A DNA stretch of 64,000 bases from Bryobacterales bacterium. Lineage in GTDB: Bacteria > Acidobacteriota > Terriglobia > Bryobacterales > Bryobacteraceae. Both the position numbers and the translations under genes were made by a program. Below are positions 62,350 through 64,000 of this stretch, piece after piece. The stretch lies in the NCBI GenBank assembly GCA_016721425.1, contig JADKID010000015.1, positions 248,001 through 312,000 on the forward strand, read 5' to 3'. The notes beneath the pieces were generated by a model. It did not search any database. It was not told where the DNA came from and worked only from the letters and a program-made list of their open reading frames with translations. How positions within the stretch are numbered: position 1 is the first letter of the stretch; each line of letters starts with the position of its first letter.

Positions 62350-62742
62350 TCAGCGCGTTTTCTTGGCTTCGTTCTGCGCCACCCGCGCCTTGACGATCTT
62401 CTTGACCAGCGCCGCCGGCAGGGGCTTGTCCATGGAGAACTGAATGGTGCCCTTGGAGGTCCGGTAGCCCTTGACGTCCTCCGGCATCGAATCGACGACC
62501 GATGCACTCATCGGAAAGAGGCTACAGTGCGCCTTAAAGGCGGCATAGCCCACCAGCGCGCCCTTGTAGCGGAACGCCGGCATTCCGTAGCTGAGCCCCT
62601 CGGTGGCCTCGGGGGGAGCGGCGGCGCGGATCATTGCTCGCATCTTTTGCAGGGTACTGTGCGCCGGCTCCGGCACGCGCGCCAGGTATTCATCCACATC
62701 GTTCGGGCCGGGTCCGGCATCACCAGTGCTGGTTTTTCGCAT
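62350..62742 (-). CDS. YdhG-like/DUF1801 protein
   Basis: 130 residues. Opening VDEYLARVPEPAHSTLQKMRAMI, then EGLSYGMPAFRYKGALVGYAAFKAHCSLFP (in parts) and GTIQFSMDKPLPAALVKKIVKARVAQN, characteristic of the YdhG family (frataxin-like fold; a Bacillus member is proposed to be an iron chaperone). Ends with a basic tail. Confidence 0.92.
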   Translation of the reverse strand: MRKTSTGDAGPGPNDVDEYLARVPEPAHSTLQKMRAMIRAAAPPEATEGLSYGMPAFRYKGALVGYAAFKAHCSLFPMSASVVDSMPEDVKGYRTSKGTIQFSMDKPLPAALVKKIVKARVAQNEAKKTR

Positions 62743-62843
62743 AGAAAATATCTTACAGCGGGGGCAGCGCCAAATTCACGCTAGCTGGCAGAGTCATGAC
62801 TGCCCGTCGGGGCAGGGCCGCTACTCCAGTGCTCAATGCCGCC

Positions 62844-63011
62844 TCATGGGGTGCCACTCGCGGCGTTCGTTGTACGCTGCGACGCTATCGCTTCACGTCG
62901 ATCTGGTTCCTGGCTGAGTTCTGTCAGGTCGTGGTTGACCTGGAGCCGCAGCCACATTTTCGAATCCAACGCCGTTCTCGATTCGAAACGTGACGCATCA
63001 CTTTCGGCTGA
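62844..63011 (-). pseudogene. HigA antitoxin remnant (C-terminal part)
   Basis: The minus-strand frame ending TGA at 62846-62844 carries SAESDASRFESRTALDSKMW and LRLQVNHDL, matching the C-terminal pattern of HigA/VapI antitoxins (SAEMALRLEKALGxSAExWLRLQxxYDL). The HTH start is missing; the piece begins where the HigB remnant ends, in a different frame. Confidence 0.6.
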
Positions 63012-63189
63012 CCGTCACCGACCACATTCCCATCAGTTCGCCCCTCAGATGGTGGAGACGGCATCCGCGGACATCCAAGTCGGACGAGTCAGCCAAAGCA
63101 TCGAGCATCGACAATGCGCTTTCGGATTGCCCTCCCAGCGCCGCATTCACGCGCCTCGGATCGTCTTCCCTGCCGGTGGAGGGAGACAA
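62998..63189 (-). pseudogene. HigB-type toxin remnant
   Basis: DPRRVNAALGGQSESALSML, then LADSSDLDVRGCRLHHLRGE and MGMWSVTVSRK fit the RelE-fold HigB toxin (DPxRVNxALxxRIRRxLxxLDAA...MxLPGxRLHxLKGxxxGxWSVTVSGNWR). TGA comes straight after VSRK, where the core Asn-Trp-Arg strand and the FxFxxGdAxxVDYxDYH tail should follow. Non-functional toxin. Confidence 0.65.
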
Positions 63190-63221
63190 GTGTCACTTGT
63201 CAGCCGAAGCACAAATGCACG

Positions 63222-64000
63222 CTAGGGAGCGGAAGACCCACACTGCTGGATGAGTTGTTCGAACTTCTCGAGGATGCGGCTCAGTTTGTCCGCATCGCAT
63301 CGCTCGCACCAGATTCCTCTTGTTCGCTGGAGCAGCAACAGGGTTTGCTCGCCACCACATCGGGAACACCCGTATACCCCGCGGCTAATCGGAAGCGGAT
63401 GGAGCCAGGGGCGCTGCTGATGCCAGAACGGATATGCCGCGGCGAGACGGGCCACTTCTCCGGTTGGAAACAGGGCTGTTGCCAGAGAGAGTCGCTCAAG
63501 ATGCTGGTATCGCGAAAGCGGAGTCAGATCCACCGGGCCCCGGACGTTTGTGATCGTGAGACGTCGCAGGTTCTCCAATGTCGCCAGCGGGCTGAAATCC
63601 CCTGAGAGCTTCTGGTCTTTCCAGACGCCGCCAGAGAGGTAGAGTTCCTGCAAGTCCTCCAATGCCGACAACGGAACCAGGGACGGCAAGGGTCCAAGCT
63701 CGGAAAGACCCAATTCGCGCAGCCCTTGTAGGGCTTGGATTCCGCTGAGTGACGTTACCTTTGCACTCTGCCATATGGATAGGCTGTCAAGATGAGGAAA
63801 CGCCCCAAGAAAGGCCAGATCACTCGCGCGAAGATCGCGCAGCCTCAAGGATCGGAGCCGATCGAATCCAAGCGATACCAGGCGACCAATATCGCTTGTC
63901 CCGAGATGGACGAACTGCAATTCGTCAACCTGCGCCAATGTCCGGATGGTGCCCCAGTTTGGGCTCCGCATGTCGATGATTGGCGGTTGTGGCGGCGGGG
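63222..64000 (-). CDS. Leucine-rich-repeat-like protein with C-terminal zinc ribbon (N-terminus beyond window)
   Basis: At least 249 residues from ATG 63971, but the frame stays open to the window edge (preceding residues PPPQPPIID), so the true start may lie outside. Repeats of about 22-24 residues with leucine pattern: FDRLRSLRLRDLRASDLAFLG, FPHLDSLSIWQSAKVTSLSG, IQALQGLRELGLSELGPLPSL (in parts), LEDLQELYLSGG, LENLRRLTITNVRG, YQHLERLSL. The tail carries CSRCGG and a spaced CERC, a four-Cys zinc ribbon. Protein-binding role is likely. Neighbours are the HigBA relic and, off window, unknown. Confidence 0.75.
   Translation of the reverse strand, partial: PPPQPPIIDMRSPNWGTIRTLAQVDELQFVHLGTSDIGRLVSLGFDRLRSLRLRDLRASDLAFLGAFPHLDSLSIWQSAKVTSLSGIQALQGLRELGLSELGPLPSLVPLSALEDLQELYLSGGVWKDQKLSGDFSPLATLENLRRLTITNVRGPVDLTPLSRYQHLERLSLATALFPTGEVARLAAAYPFWHQQRPWLHPLPISRGVYGCSRCGGEQTLLLLQRTRGIWCERCDADKLSRILEKFEQLIQQCGSSAP

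Overview
The window looks like a chromosomal segment of a GC-rich Acidobacteriota, most likely a Bryobacterales/Solibacter-type member. This is inference from content: a VWFA-related protein of the type abundant in acidobacteria, secreted 'choice-of-anchor V' type proteins with GGGW-type C-terminal domains, Tat-exported Gfo/Idh/MocA enzymes, sugar isomerase-like TIM barrels and a stand-alone STAS protein. No 16S rRNA is present to settle it.

Layout. 1-12.9 kb: housekeeping and carbohydrate genes (ftsK, uppP, pyk, a diheme cytochrome c, two tandem secreted CxxCH proteins, a sugar isomerase-like protein, a frameshifted oxidoreductase, a VOC protein, a GH3 glucosidase) ending in tRNA-Pro(TGG). 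12.9-25.9 kb: an accessory, visibly less GC-rich region with surface-glycan functions (methyltransferase, GT2, YfhO-like membrane protein), a three-gene secreted-protein cluster including a TIG/glycosidase-like protein, and wreckage (IS110 element with two amber codons, a Fic N-terminal fragment). 26.2-35.4 kb: a minus-strand gene train in which a NarL-type two-component system is followed by an RraA-like gene, an RND tripartite efflux system and a VWFA protein. 35.8-45.6 kb: small secreted/STAS proteins, dut divergent from a long ThyX-like thymidylate synthase, and a coupled SMP-30/NUDIX/mutS2 operon, then a membrane spermidine-synthase-like protein. 45.9-50.4 kb: a five-gene group 3b-like [NiFe] hydrogenase operon in hydB-G-D-A order with a cyclic-nucleotide-binding-fold gene inserted; a good sigma70-like promoter overlapped by a CRP/FNR-spaced palindrome lies in front. 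50.5-51.1 kb: a rotted amidase gene. 51.2-54.3 kb: a cytoplasmic S8 (subtilisin-fold) protease plus a ComEC-type MBL hydrolase, the best candidate for an undescribed two-gene system. 54.3-64 kb: beta-helix protein, GT-C-like membrane protein, aldo/keto reductase, EAL-HDOD signalling protein, PIG-L deacetylase, YdhG-like protein, a fused HigB/HigA toxin-antitoxin relic and an LRR/zinc-ribbon protein that runs off the edge.

Functional reading. dut and thyX together serve dTMP synthesis without a folate-dependent ThyA. The two-component system probably controls the downstream efflux operon. The hydrogenase would couple H2 to NADP(H) in the cytoplasm; no hyp maturation genes or C-terminal protease are in the window. 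At least five loci (oxidoreductase, IS110, Fic, amidase, HigBA) are broken in ways that can be read base by base, so decay is a theme of the accessory stretches. All calls come from reading the sequence and translated frames; no database search was made.
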